This document shows, piece by piece, positions 26,901 through 35,955 of a stretch of DNA of 64,000 nucleotides (position 1 is the stretch's first letter; each line of letters starts with the position of its first letter). The translations under genes and the position numbers were made by a program. The notes under the pieces were generated by a model. The model saw only the letters and a list, made by a program, of their open reading frames with translations, was not told the DNA's origin and ran no database searches. Origin of the DNA: Oleispira sp036960605 (GTDB lineage Bacteria; Pseudomonadota; Gammaproteobacteria; Pseudomonadales; Oceanobacteraceae); assembly GCA_036960605.1 (NCBI GenBank), contig JBALXI010000003.1:160099-224098 (forward strand). Direction: 5' to 3'.

Positions 26901-27853
26901 AAATCTAAATTCCATTCAATAATTCCAAGGGGGCTATTATTAAATAAACTAATTAATCGTCTCTCTCTATTTATCAACTCAACCTGGATAGTACTCAGTT
27001 CACTTATATCTTGTATAAAACCTCTGATTGAAATAACCCGACCACTATTATCTGTAATGGGCATCCCTTCTGTTAACATTGTTTTTTTGATCCCCGTCGG
27101 AATACAGGCCGTATATTGAATGCGATAAGGCTTAGCTTTCGATATTGCTAGTGATAACGCCTCGGACATTTCCCCCCTATCTTTTTCATCAACATATTCC
27201 ATCCAAGGCTCGTCGATACTAATGCCGTGGAAATCACGATACTTATCTAATGAAACATCAATAAATAAAATATTTTCAATACCCTGAGACCACTCCACAC
27301 TGCCTGATATCACATCAATTTCATACGAAGCGAATTTTGCAATGCGCTGAGCTTGATTAATTACATCCTGCTGCCTCTTCAATCTTAAAACCTGTTCTTT
27401 TAAGTCTTGTTTAATATCTTCAACTTGTCGCATTTTTTCATGTCGAGCATATTCAGCCGCTATACTTAATGAAAACGATTCCATCAAACATTGCCGATCA
27501 TTGGTTTCATTTATTTCTGCTTCAAACAACGCAACTAATATTCCAATCACTTCACCTGTAGAGTTCTCTATTGGCACGCCCAAGTATGCTTCGATATTCA
27601 TTTCAGATAATAATGTATCTTGTGGGAACTCAGCCGCAACTCGATTGGGATATATACAATATTTTTGCAACATCACTTGCTCGCATGGCGTACCTAGAAG
27701 TGAGTAGTTAAAATTCTCTAAGAACTCACCTTTACTATAAATATAGGCAGTCGAAATCAATCGGCCATCGACAAGATGGCCGAGAAAAACATAATCGGCC
27801 TTAATAAGTTCGGTTAAATTTTTAACTAACGTAGGGATTAATTCATCAATCAT
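23927..27853 (-). CDS. Hybrid sensor histidine kinase (GAF-PAS-PAS-PAS-HisKA-HATPase-REC-REC-Hpt)
   Basis: About 1,308 residues from ATG 27853; a GTG at 27871 would add six. No membrane helix is seen, so sensing is cytosolic. Residues below count from the GTG. A GAF domain lies at about 10-145, followed by PAS domains at about 180-290, 300-415 and 430-540. The dimerisation domain has the phospho-His near 590 (NMSHEIRTPMNAITG). The ATPase spans about 690-805 (FGGTGLGLSIS). Two receivers have Asp near 876 (LVLLDWKLPMMNG) and 1015 (MIFMDLQMPIMDG). The Hpt His is near 1167 (DIAHTLTSAAGNLG). The partner is the REC-GGDEF gene downstream. Confidence 0.93.
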   Translation of the reverse strand: MIDELIPTLVKNLTELIKADYVFLGHLVDGRLISTAYIYSKGEFLENFNYSLLGTPCEQVMLQKYCIYPNRVAAEFPQDTLLSEMNIEAYLGVPIENSTGEVIGILVALFEAEINETNDRQCLMESFSLSIAAEYARHEKMRQVEDIKQDLKEQVLRLKRQQDVINQAQRIAKFASYEIDVISGSVEWSQGIENILFIDVSLDKYRDFHGISIDEPWMEYVDEKDRGEMSEALSLAISKAKPYRIQYTACIPTGIKKTMLTEGMPITDNSGRVISIRGFIQDISELSTIQVELINRERRLISLFNNSPLGIIEWNLDFTIKDWNPEAEKVFGWKKEEVINKVGDFILPEEVKVDVSQIWNDLITGKGGGHNINKNMTKSGDEIIVEWRNATIFSSENKVVSVVSYIENITKKYNEDVLTKQLEEKFSAIFSASQDAITVTSKITGEFVDVNAGFERITGYSREDAIGETSISLNLVDVKDREQYLAEISEKGEVSNIELKFRSKNGEDIYGIYSAKTVTINDEDLIIAYCHDITERKKSAQQIALHRDNLQYLIGIQTKDLVDAKNEAVQANRYKSEFLANMSHEIRTPMNAITGLTYLALQTKLDERQRDYLQKIDTSSKNLLLLINDILDFSKVESGHLSIDPEPFRIDEVLENITDLIRNKSNEKGLELIIQYPSNIPLMLIGDSLRLSQVLTNLASNAVKFTETGFVKIKVDLDYGEDTKVKLLFSVMDTGIGMKPIAVKKLFKPFEQADGSITRKFGGTGLGLSISQSLVGLMGGEIKARSILHQGTEFEFSLEFEIAENNHTFRQDCSELENKRILIVEDNQSAREIITEILVSLGMQVTTVESAEEALSVMGLDTEHDLVLLDWKLPMMNGLECAKVIHEKYAKKLPALIMVTGYSKADIGNQKDLEYLDYYLVKPITPLLLIKTIKKALGFDIEKTFDGAESRVDVSSVAGARVLLVEDNPINQQVASELLRMRSINTTIAHNGAQAIDKIKEADFDMIFMDLQMPIMDGYSAAEIITNNPIYQHIPIIAMTAHTLPSDQKHCLNVGMKGHILKPIVIDDIDKALVKWISPREGIGSAYIKNIQHQDLSGDYIGFPDEIIGLDLSLGLSLVAGNKNVYLNLLADFSRRYKHVVEQLRVDIEMNNRDYIHDIAHTLTSAAGNLGASDLSKVAAILDGQLQEGTLDPLICNALSQRLSVLINSIDAWQDINRCSQPLGESSLMNPSFITLMTEDENHQLSAYLADDNTAAVDLIQNVRVRLKGQSNNDLSVFIDLIESYDFSDALQHYQKLCRDHNITVNEN

Positions 27854-28064
27854 AGAAGACCCGATAGGCACCAGAACGGTTAGCCTGTAGGTTATTAACT
27901 TGTAGACTGTTAGCTTTCGAACGATTAGAAGTATCGGGGCTTGGCACTAGCAACTCGGCTTAAATTAAGAACGATCTCTTAAATTTAGTTGCTACTTTCG
28001 TCCATCGCCATGAGTAGCGCTATCAATGTCAGTCATGACACTGTCAAGACAGACATTAGCTCTA

Positions 28065-29293
28065 TTATTCATCTCTAAGTGCATAAACAGGGCTTATCTT
28101 ACTTGCGAGCCAAGCAGGACGAATACCCGACAATAAGCCAATTAATCCTGAGATAAAAAGGGCTAACAGCAGATAAAAAGGATTAGGACTAAGCGGAAAA
28201 CTAGGGGCAAATAATGCCATTAAAGCCAAGATACTCATGGCGACTAGCATCCCTAAGATCCCCCCGATGAAAGACAACAATATAGCCTCTCCAAGAAACA
28301 GACTCAGTAGTTGCCGACGTGATGTCCCTATCGCTCGCAGCAAACCGATCTCAGCACTGCGCTGATGAATATTGGTCGTCATAATAGTAAAAATACCGAC
28401 GCCTCCCACCAATAACGAAATCGATCCTAGAGCAGCAATTCCTAACGTTAATATGGATAAAATACTGTCTAAACTGGCCAGCATTTCATCTTGAGTAATC
28501 AAGGTGAAATCCTCCTGCCCATGACGCTCCACCAGCTTATTATAAATTCTGTCAGACATTTTAGAGGAAGTCGTTTGTGCTGAAAAAACGACATCAACTT
28601 CCATCAACCCTTCACGATTAAATAAACTTAACCCACGATCTGCCGGTATATAAACCATGTCATCCAGATCAAATCCCAGCATTGAACCTTTGGCTTGCAT
28701 CACCCCAACAACGCGATAGCGCTGGCCTGCGATACGGATGAACTTTCCTAAAGGATTATGAGATTGAAACAGCTCTTGCTTCACTTTATGCCCCAAGACA
28801 GCATGAGCTGGGCTAACTTGCCCACGGGCAGAGGGAAGAAATTGACCGCTGGCTAAAGGGAAATCCCAAGCATCTACAAAGCTGGCTGTCGTCCCTAGAA
28901 TCTCTGTATTTCGGCTATACGCACCGTACTTAATGGCACCCGAGCCTTGGACGTTAGCGACCACATAATCTGCATGAGGTAGCCGCTCTAAGCTGTGCGC
29001 ATCGGCTAGCGATAGAAAACGAACCGAGCTCAACATCCCGCCCATACCCGAGGTATCATCTTTGCCGGGAGTTATAGCTATAATGCGAGTGCCAAATTGA
29101 GAAAAGTTGTCCATCACATAGCTGCGAACACCCTCTCCCAAAGAAGTTAATAAAAGACGGCGGTAATGCCAATCGCAATGCCTAAAGACGTTAATAAACT
29201 TTTTAATGGATTAAAACGAACGGATGAAGAAACCAGCCGTAGCCAATCTTGCCAACGCATGCCTGTTGCATTTGCCTTTTTACTTTTAACCAT
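28065..29293 (-). pseudogene. MacB-like ABC permease with a one-base frameshift
   Basis: The 358-residue frame ending at 28065 begins only with TTG at 29141 and lacks the first membrane helix. The missing N terminus is present in another frame: an ATG at 29293 overlapping the previous stop (TAATG), then MRWQDWLRLVSSSVRFNPLK and LTSLGIAIGITAV, and then a stop. Adding one base in the A4 run at 29152-29155 joins GITAVF to LLTSLGEGVRSYVM, exactly as in the sister permease. The rest is intact: a periplasmic domain and three C-terminal helices. It is a recent pseudogene, a phase-variable gene or a sequencing error. Partner of the permease, ATPase and adaptor upstream. Confidence 0.7.
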
Positions 29294-30489
29294 TATCTCA
29301 GCGCCTCAACAGGAGGAAGACTTGCCGCTCGGCGTGCTGGCAACCATGAAAAAACTAAGCCACACCCTAAAGCCACCAGTAATGCCAAGGCACTTGCCCA
29401 CCAAGGGGCGATAAAAAGAAGATCTTTAAATTGCAGACTGATCAGCCACAATAATAATTCCGCGCAGACAATACCTAATACGGCTCCCGCTAAACACAGC
29501 ATTAATGCCTCACTGACAAATAACAAGCGTACTTCTCTGCTCGAGGCACCCAAGGCCTTCAACAAACCAATTTCAGCAGTACGTTGTGACACACTAATTA
29601 AAGTCATATTCATAATTAGGATTCCAGCAACAAATAAACTAATACCGCCAATACCCGCGATGGCTAACGTAATAACGGCAAGAATGTCATCAAACGCTGA
29701 GAGAACAGACGCGGGCGTTATCACGGTAATGTCCAACTGCCCTTCGTGGCGCTGCTGCATCACTTGCTCAATTTGATTCGCTAGCTTCCCCATAGAAGAG
29801 ACTGAGCGCACATCGACCATGATTCGATACAAACCCTGCGTATTAAACAACTGCATGCTACTGGCCACAGGCATGATCAGTGCGCTGTTCATATCAAAAC
29901 CGAGCCCGGTACCACTGTCGGCTAAAATACCGATCACTTGGCAACGACTGCCGGTAATTTTTAACCATTGCCCTAATGCCGGCTGCGCAGAAAAAAGTTC
30001 TCGCTTTAGTTCTGGGCCAATCACGCAAATCGGTCTGGCCTGATCTAACGGCATATCAGGCAGCGCCTGCCCCTGCTGTATTTGAAGATGACGTATCGGG
30101 AAAAAATCGGCGTTTGCGCCCACAACCAAGCTGTCTCGATTACGTCCGCCATAACTAACCTCAGCCTTACCGACGACTAACGCGGCTACCCCTTCGACAT
30201 TTCGTAAACGGGCAAGGCTTTCTGCATCTTGCAAAGTAATATCTCGAGTCCCTCCCGTTAAGGGCGGCATGCCACCGGACGTTTCTTTGCGTCCAGGCAT
30301 AACGATTAATATGTCTTTGCCAAGGACCGAGAACTCAGCCATTACAAATTGGCGTCCGCCCTCCCCTAATCCAGTTAATAATACGACGGCAAATACCCCA
30401 ATCGACATCGCGATTAATTGCATCAGCGTGCGAAATCGCTGCCGAGAGAGTACTCGCAAATTAAATTGTAATTGATCCTGCCAGCGCAT
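29293..30489 (-). CDS. MacB-like ABC transporter permease
   Basis: A protein of 398 residues with one N-terminal helix (MQLIAMSIGVFAVVLLTGLG), a MacB-type periplasmic domain (about 45-255) and three C-terminal helices of the FtsX type, including the conserved TAEIGLLKALGASSREVRLL loop. It starts in a TAATG overlap with the ATPase stop and ends in a TAATG overlap with the second permease. Such permeases work with a separate ATPase and a periplasmic adaptor to drive export by mechanotransmission. The substrate is unknown. The absence of an outer-membrane channel gene here suggests use of a TolC encoded elsewhere. Confidence 0.88.
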   Translation of the reverse strand: MRWQDQLQFNLRVLSRQRFRTLMQLIAMSIGVFAVVLLTGLGEGGRQFVMAEFSVLGKDILIVMPGRKETSGGMPPLTGGTRDITLQDAESLARLRNVEGVAALVVGKAEVSYGGRNRDSLVVGANADFFPIRHLQIQQGQALPDMPLDQARPICVIGPELKRELFSAQPALGQWLKITGSRCQVIGILADSGTGLGFDMNSALIMPVASSMQLFNTQGLYRIMVDVRSVSSMGKLANQIEQVMQQRHEGQLDITVITPASVLSAFDDILAVITLAIAGIGGISLFVAGILIMNMTLISVSQRTAEIGLLKALGASSREVRLLFVSEALMLCLAGAVLGIVCAELLLWLISLQFKDLLFIAPWWASALALLVALGCGLVFSWLPARRAASLPPVEALR

Positions 30490-31223
30490 TAGCCAGCCTC
30501 GTTAACAGTTTGAGAATTTACAGTTAACTGATCCAATACAATTTCACCATCGACCATGCGAATTTTACGCTTAGCCCGCGCACCCAAATCAGCATCATGG
30601 GTGACAACGATTAACGTAATGCCATCAGCATTAAGTTCTTCTAATAGCTCAACCACTTCAGCTCCGGAATGACTGTCTAAATTACCGGTCGGTTCATCGG
30701 CCAATAATAACTTAGGCCGCATAATAATGGCTCGACCTATTGCTACTCTTTGGCGTTGTCCACCGGATAACTGATTGGGTAAATGCCCAGCACGCTCCTC
30801 TAGTCCTAAGCGCTTTATGATCGGTGCTAATCTTTTCTGGCGTTCATGAGGAGGGATTCCCGCTAAGACTAACGGCAGTTCAATATTTTCAGCGGCGGTT
30901 AAACGAGGAATCAAATGATACGATTGGAATACAAAACCAATATGATCTCGACGAAAGCGCGCACGATCTTCTTCATCCATCGGTACGGTATCGACAAGAG
31001 AACTCGTTGTTAACTCTGAGTCGTTTCCTTGCAGCCAATACTCTCCGTTATCGGGCACGTCTAATAAACCCAGCATATTCAGCAAGGTCGACTTACCCGA
31101 GCCAGAAGGCCCCATAATCGACAAATACTCGCCTGCTTCAATCTTCAGTTCAATATTGTTCAGCGCGTGCACTGGCTGGTCACCCAACAAGAACGTTTTA
31201 TTGACCTGCTTTACCTCAATCAT
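30489..31223 (-). CDS. ABC transporter ATP-binding protein (MacB/LolD type)
   Basis: A protein of 244 residues with Walker A MGPSGSGKSTLLNMLG, Q-loop FVFQSYHLIPRLTA, signature LSGGQRQRVAIGRA, Walker B LLLADEPTGNLDS and the switch His in IVVTHDADLG. It belongs to the LolD/MacB-like ATPase group. Its start overlaps the adaptor stop (ATGA) and its stop overlaps the permease start, so adaptor, ATPase and the two permeases form one operon. Confidence 0.92.
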   Translation of the reverse strand: MIEVKQVNKTFLLGDQPVHALNNIELKIEAGEYLSIMGPSGSGKSTLLNMLGLLDVPDNGEYWLQGNDSELTTSSLVDTVPMDEEDRARFRRDHIGFVFQSYHLIPRLTAAENIELPLVLAGIPPHERQKRLAPIIKRLGLEERAGHLPNQLSGGQRQRVAIGRAIIMRPKLLLADEPTGNLDSHSGAEVVELLEELNADGITLIVVTHDADLGARAKRKIRMVDGEIVLDQLTVNSQTVNEAG

Positions 31224-32380
31224 AATGGCGCAATGTCCTTACCTTCTTTATTCGATACGGCATTCACTTTAGCGCCTGCTATTGCCGCTGGATTATCCAA
31301 GGAGGTTAGAACTTTTTGACCTAGTATTAAACCTGAAATCACCTGAGTCCAATCCCAGTTACTTAAACCAAGCTCTAGCTCTGCTTTCTCTAATGTTTCG
31401 CCATCATTGCTTAAAACCAAAACCTGATTGCCTTCGATCAACGCATCCGTAGGAATACTCAATACATTGTCTTGGGCTTGAATAATGATTTCCATATCGG
31501 CGCTATAACCCACCAACAGCTTTACCGACTCAGGTAAGGTCGAGAGTTCAACATCAACATCTACCGTACGCGCTTGTTTTTCGTTATCTTGCACATAAGG
31601 CGCAATGCGTTTTACCACACCTGTAAATGACTGCTCACGAAATGCATCAAGACTGACCCTTGCCTTCATGCCAACGTGTATTCGCGACGCATCGACTTCA
31701 TCGATTGGGGCAGAAATATATAAGCATTGGTCGTTGATTAAATCGATTGCAGGCGGCGTAGCAACACCAGGAGGTGACGGTGTCGCATATTCGCCAATCT
31801 CACCATGGACATCAGCAATGATGCCGGCGAAAGGCGCGACTAACTGAGTTTGTGCTAATCGAGCTTGCTGTACATCAACGTTCGCATCCGCCTGAATAAC
31901 CTGAGCTTTAGCTTGCTGACAACTCAATGCCATAATGTCAGCACTGGTTTGGCTGCGATCAAGTTGCTCGCTTGATGCTAGGTTTTTCTGCTGTAATTCA
32001 CGGATACGATGAAGCTCTCGCGCATCGGCTTCCGCTTGATGACAAGCTGATTTTTGATTGATCTGTGACATCTTAACTTGCGCCTTGGCCTGGGCAAGCG
32101 CGGCGGTTAAGTCATCATTCCAGAGCTCTAATAATAAAGTGCCTTTAGCGACATGATCACCTTGCTCTACATGAAGCCGGTTAACCTGACCGCCTAAGGC
32201 TAAAGAGAGCTTAGAACGCTGGCACGCTTTGACAGTACCCGAACGGGTATTGGATACGAGAGATTCTACTTTTTGCTGACTGACCTCCACGACTGTGATT
32301 TCAATCGCTTTGGCGGGCCATAGTTTAACGATAACAACTAACCCAATAATGACAGCCAGCACTAAGACGAATTTCTTCAC
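31220..32380 (-). CDS. HlyD/MacA-like periplasmic adaptor
   Basis: About 386 residues. I place the start at GTG 32380, after AGGGAAAT, giving a tidy N-terminal anchor (KKFVLVLAVIIGLVVIVKLW); an upstream ATG at 32425 is possible. The protein has a lipoyl/barrel-sandwich half near residue 60 (LGGQVNRLHVEQGDHVAKGT), a long alpha-hairpin (about 95-190), the second barrel half (LVAPFAGIIADVHGEIGEY) and a beta-barrel and proximal domain (VDASRIHVGMKARVSLDAF). It bridges the inner-membrane permeases to an outer-membrane channel. First gene of the exporter operon. Confidence 0.87.
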   Translation of the reverse strand: MKKFVLVLAVIIGLVVIVKLWPAKAIEITVVEVSQQKVESLVSNTRSGTVKACQRSKLSLALGGQVNRLHVEQGDHVAKGTLLLELWNDDLTAALAQAKAQVKMSQINQKSACHQAEADARELHRIRELQQKNLASSEQLDRSQTSADIMALSCQQAKAQVIQADANVDVQQARLAQTQLVAPFAGIIADVHGEIGEYATPSPPGVATPPAIDLINDQCLYISAPIDEVDASRIHVGMKARVSLDAFREQSFTGVVKRIAPYVQDNEKQARTVDVDVELSTLPESVKLLVGYSADMEIIIQAQDNVLSIPTDALIEGNQVLVLSNDGETLEKAELELGLSNWDWTQVISGLILGQKVLTSLDNPAAIAGAKVNAVSNKEGKDIAPL

Positions 32381-32509
32381 AATAATTTCCCTATATAACG
32401 TATAAATCCATGATAAATTCATCAATGGATTTTGCCAAGCATGAAGAAACTCTAGTTAGCAATAACCTGATCTAGATTCTGTTCTAATCCTAATATTATA
32501 AGTACTGGA

Positions 32510-33169
32510 TCAGAAAATTTGGTCGAGGTTATAGCTTTCTTGTCCTTGCCCTTCTACTTCAGCGATCGCAGCCATTTTAATCGCCACCTGCTGACCCGTA
32601 ATAGGACGATACGTTTTTAATAACGGCACGTATTTTAATAAAGGCATCACTTTAGCCGCAATGTCTTCGCCAAATCTTGGTTCTGTGCGCTTACCCAACA
32701 ATAATGACGGACGAAAAATCACACTTCGAGGAAAACCAAGAGCAATGACTTTATCCTCTAACTGCCCTTTCATTTTTAAATAGGCTGATGGACTTTGAGC
32801 GCTTGCCCCACTGGAAGAGACTAAAAAATATTCGCTAATACCTTGTTCGCGTGCAATCTTTGCCGCGTCATATTGATAATCCAAATCAATTCGGCGCTGA
32901 GCTTCAATAGAACCTACTTGTTTCTTAGTGGTTCCTAAGCAAGAGAACAATACAGAAGCAGAAAGCTCTTCAGAAAAAAAGAGGGCAGCGGAATCCTCTA
33001 GCCGTTCAAAATCCACTAGATGATTTTCAAACTTAGCAGAATCGATTAATAAGGGTCTTCGGGTTAGCGCGATTACATGAGTGAAGTGATTTGAGGCGAT
33101 AAGCTCATCAACAAGATGCCTACCAATTAAACCTGTCGCGCCAATCACCAGTGCCGTTTTCTTTATCAT
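32510..33169 (-). CDS. NAD(P)-binding Rossmann oxidoreductase, HTATIP2-like
   Basis: A protein of 219 residues with an N-terminal dinucleotide site (TALVIGATGLIGRHLVDEL) and an atypical short-chain dehydrogenase fold. The segments LFSCLGTTKKQVGS and YFLVSSSGASAQSPSAYLKM match the HTATIP2/YbjT-like branch of NAD(P)H-binding proteins; the usual YxxxK is represented by SAYLKMK. No substrate can be deduced. It is a single gene between the exporter operon and modABC, with spacers of more than 65 bases on each side. Confidence 0.8.
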   Translation of the reverse strand: MIKKTALVIGATGLIGRHLVDELIASNHFTHVIALTRRPLLIDSAKFENHLVDFERLEDSAALFFSEELSASVLFSCLGTTKKQVGSIEAQRRIDLDYQYDAAKIAREQGISEYFLVSSSGASAQSPSAYLKMKGQLEDKVIALGFPRSVIFRPSLLLGKRTEPRFGEDIAAKVMPLLKYVPLLKTYRPITGQQVAIKMAAIAEVEGQGQESYNLDQIF

Positions 33170-33235
33170 TTTTAACCTGCTTAATTATTATTCTTATCGA
33201 AATCTGTGCTTCAAACAGCTATTTATAGAAGTTGT

Positions 33236-34351
33236 TTACTGAATAAGTGCTGCCGACTTCACTTGCGCCCAAACATGCTGGCCTACGGTTAAATTCAAAC
33301 GATCAACCGAACGCTGAGTTAATTTGGCGCGTAATATCGAATCGCCTAGTTGCAACTGAAGCATTAACAAGCCGTGTGGCAAAGGCTCTATAGTCATAAT
33401 CGTTACCGGTAAAATATTACTGATGCTGGTATCTTCATGATGGCTTAACGACAAGCTCACATCACTGGCTAAAATATTAAGCCGCACTTCTCTACCTGGC
33501 GCTAGATCACATTGCTGTAACCATAAAGAATGCTCAGCTCCTTCACCTTCTAATGCAGTCTCTGCCATTCCTTTAAGGGTAAAGCGAGTCAGCCCCCACT
33601 TTTGATTGTGCTCCATCACTCTACATTGCAATAAACTACTAATATTCTCTTGCTGCGCAATGGGGAAATCCGGTTTATTAATGGCATGTAAAAAACCTTC
33701 TGACTTAGTCACTCGTCCTGCTTCCAGCATCACGATATGATCAGCCAATAAAGAGACTTCCCATAATGAGTGGCTGATATAAATAATAGGGACACTAAGT
33801 TGTCGGCAAATACGCTCTAAATAAGGTAATAACTCTTGCTTGCGCTGATGATCTAAAGACGCCAGCGGTTCATCCATTAATAACAACGTCGGGTTAATTA
33901 ATAAGGCCCGCGCTATCGCAACGCGTTGACGTTCGCCGCCCGATAACTGATCAGGGTATTGATCAAGCAAGCTCTCTAAACCTAATAGCTCAACCACCTC
34001 ATCTAAGCTTGCGATAACCTTGCCTGTATTTGCACGCTTTAAGGCATACCCTAGATTGCCAGCCGCCGTTAGATGAGGAAATAAGCTGGCCTCTTGAAAG
34101 ACATAACCAATGGCACGCTTATGGGTCGGGACAAACTTTTTAGCGCTTTGCCAAACTTGATCACGAAAACGTAATTCACAACCCTCAACTTTTTCAAGGC
34201 CAGCAATGCAGCGTAATAGACTGGTTTTACCCGAGCCTGATGCGCCATAAATGGCGGTCACACCCCGAGCTGGAATTACCAGATCAAGATCAAGATTGAA
34301 AGATTTCCGCGGCCACTTTAAGGCAATGGATAAGTCGTTATTATTAGCCAT
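33236..34351 (-). CDS. modC: Molybdate ABC transporter ATP-binding protein
   Basis: A protein of 371 residues. The ATPase part (about 1-235) has Walker A YGASGSGKTSLLRCIAG, signature LSGGERQRVAIARA and Walker B LLLMDEPLASLD. The C-terminal part (about 300-370) is a TOBE/molybdate-binding domain (SISNILPVTIMTIEPLPHG). Its ATG overlaps the modB stop by one base. Together with ModA and ModB it imports molybdate, which would feed the molybdenum cofactor of the SoxC-like enzyme near 51 kb. Confidence 0.93.
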   Translation of the reverse strand: MANNNDLSIALKWPRKSFNLDLDLVIPARGVTAIYGASGSGKTSLLRCIAGLEKVEGCELRFRDQVWQSAKKFVPTHKRAIGYVFQEASLFPHLTAAGNLGYALKRANTGKVIASLDEVVELLGLESLLDQYPDQLSGGERQRVAIARALLINPTLLLMDEPLASLDHQRKQELLPYLERICRQLSVPIIYISHSLWEVSLLADHIVMLEAGRVTKSEGFLHAINKPDFPIAQQENISSLLQCRVMEHNQKWGLTRFTLKGMAETALEGEGAEHSLWLQQCDLAPGREVRLNILASDVSLSLSHHEDTSISNILPVTIMTIEPLPHGLLMLQLQLGDSILRAKLTQRSVDRLNLTVGQHVWAQVKSAALIQ

Positions 34352-35052
34352 TAGTTGATTACTCGAATCGTTTTTTGCTTTTGATTAAATCCATATAAAA
34401 GCAACAACACAATAAAAGAGAAGATAATCATGCCGGCAGATAAACGATGCGCTTGACCATATTGTAAGCTTTCAACATGCTCATAGATCAGTACAGAAAT
34501 CACTTGAGTTTCCCCTGGGATATTCCCGCCTATCATCAGGATAACGCCAAACTCTCCTACTGTATGAGCGAAACCCAATATGCTCGCCGTAATAAAGCCT
34601 GGCTTAGCCAATGGCAGTACCACCGTAAAGAACGTATCTAAACGTGAAGCTCTTAAGGTGGCTGCAACTTCCAACGGTCTCTTGCCTAAGGCTTCTAAAG
34701 AGTTTTGAATTGGCTGCACGACAAAAGGAAAAGAATAAATCACCGAAGCGATGACGAGACCAGAGAAAGTAAAAGGTAACGTTCCTAGCCCTAGGCTTTG
34801 TGTTAGCTCACCGACGGGGCCACTGGGTCCCATGGCAATTAATAAATAAAAACCAATAACCGTGGGGGGTAATACTAAAGGCAGTGCAACGATGGCAGCT
34901 ATTACAGGTTTTAACTTAGACTGGGTGGTGGTCAGCCACCAAGCCACAGGCGTTGCGATCACTAATAGAATCAGCGTCACGAGGGTCGCAAGACGCAATG
35001 TTAAGAATATGGCCTGCCAATCTTCTGAGGCTAAGCCTAGTAACGGTTCCAC
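34351..35052 (-). CDS. modB: Molybdate ABC transporter permease
   Basis: A protein of 233 residues with five or six hydrophobic helices and the binding-protein-dependent permease loop (EVAATLRASRLDTFFTVVLP). ALPLVLPPTVIGFYLL and AHTVGEFGVILMIGGNIPG are typical ModB segments. The gene follows modA by 50 bases and overlaps modC by one base. No ModE-type operator was recognised upstream of the operon. Confidence 0.93.
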   Translation of the reverse strand: MEPLLGLASEDWQAIFLTLRLATLVTLILLVIATPVAWWLTTTQSKLKPVIAAIVALPLVLPPTVIGFYLLIAMGPSGPVGELTQSLGLGTLPFTFSGLVIASVIYSFPFVVQPIQNSLEALGKRPLEVAATLRASRLDTFFTVVLPLAKPGFITASILGFAHTVGEFGVILMIGGNIPGETQVISVLIYEHVESLQYGQAHRLSAGMIIFSFIVLLLLYGFNQKQKTIRVIN

Positions 35053-35102
35053 GAATTAAACTTCCTATAACTGCGTTGATGTATTAATGACTTATGCGCT
35101 TG

Positions 35103-35885
35103 TTATTGGCCGGACTTGTTGCTTACAGCGCTAGTCACCTGATAACCATAGTCTTGGATGATGACCGCAGCCGCTGGGGATTGCAAATATTCCAGCAAGT
35201 CAAAAGCCGCCTTATTCCCTTGCGCTCGAGTTAATATCACCGCATCTTGCTGAATCGGCTGATGCAAGCTTTCGGGGACTAACCAACCGAAATCTGCTGC
35301 CGGCCACTGGGAAGCTGCGATAAATCCATATTGGGCATTCTGACTGGCGACAAACTGATAGGTCTGGGAAATATTCTCTCCTACTACCCACTTAGAACGT
35401 ATTTCTTTCTCTAGGCCTAATTGTACTAAGACCTCTTTAGCCGCTTTGCCATAAGGCGCTAACTTGGCATTAGCAATTGCAAGATGCTTAAAGTCTGCCT
35501 TTCTTAGCGTCTTAGCCGTAATCTCTTGCTTATTATCCATTCCCCATAAAACCAAACGGCCATACGCATAGGTGAATAGACTACTTGGAAGTGCCAATCC
35601 TAAAGCGATCAATCTCTGGGGTTTATCACTGTCCGCAGAGAGAAAGACATCGAACGGAGCACCGTGATGAATTTGGGCAAAAAAACGTCCTGAAGAGCCT
35701 GAAACTAGGGTTACTTGATGCTGGCTTTGCTGCTCAAATTCGGCAACCAACTTATGCATAGGGTTTATAAAATTTGCAGCAATCGCGACGGTTACTTGCT
35801 CTGCCGATGCGAGGGAGCTTAGCAATATACTAATGATGAGAGAGCTCTTTAAATAAGCAGAGCATGGAAGCCATTTTATGTTCAT
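35103..35885 (-). CDS. modA: Molybdate-binding periplasmic protein
   Basis: A protein of 260 residues with a signal peptide cleaved near LASA-EQ (hydrophobic core SSLIISILLSSLAS). The mature part follows ModA: VTVAIAANFINPMHKLVAEF, VSGSSGRFFAQIHHGAPFDV, FLSADSDKP, and a C-terminal hinge region with YGFIAASQWP. It binds molybdate or tungstate in the periplasm for ModBC. First gene of modABC, 70 bases downstream of the TonB receptor stop on the same strand, so read-through is possible. Confidence 0.92.
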   Translation of the reverse strand: MNIKWLPCSAYLKSSLIISILLSSLASAEQVTVAIAANFINPMHKLVAEFEQQSQHQVTLVSGSSGRFFAQIHHGAPFDVFLSADSDKPQRLIALGLALPSSLFTYAYGRLVLWGMDNKQEITAKTLRKADFKHLAIANAKLAPYGKAAKEVLVQLGLEKEIRSKWVVGENISQTYQFVASQNAQYGFIAASQWPAADFGWLVPESLHQPIQQDAVILTRAQGNKAAFDLLEYLQSPAAAVIIQDYGYQVTSAVSNKSGQ

Positions 35886-35955
35886 AAAGCCGTATTAATC
35901 AGGAAATATGGCTCGCAGTATAACTTCGATTGTATAAGAAAAGCACTAATAGCAA

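Noticed and set aside
29166..29776. Plus-strand frames of 82 and 175 codons over the permease genes
   Set aside because: Antisense to conserved permease sequence; the region is explained by the frameshifted N terminus of the second permease.
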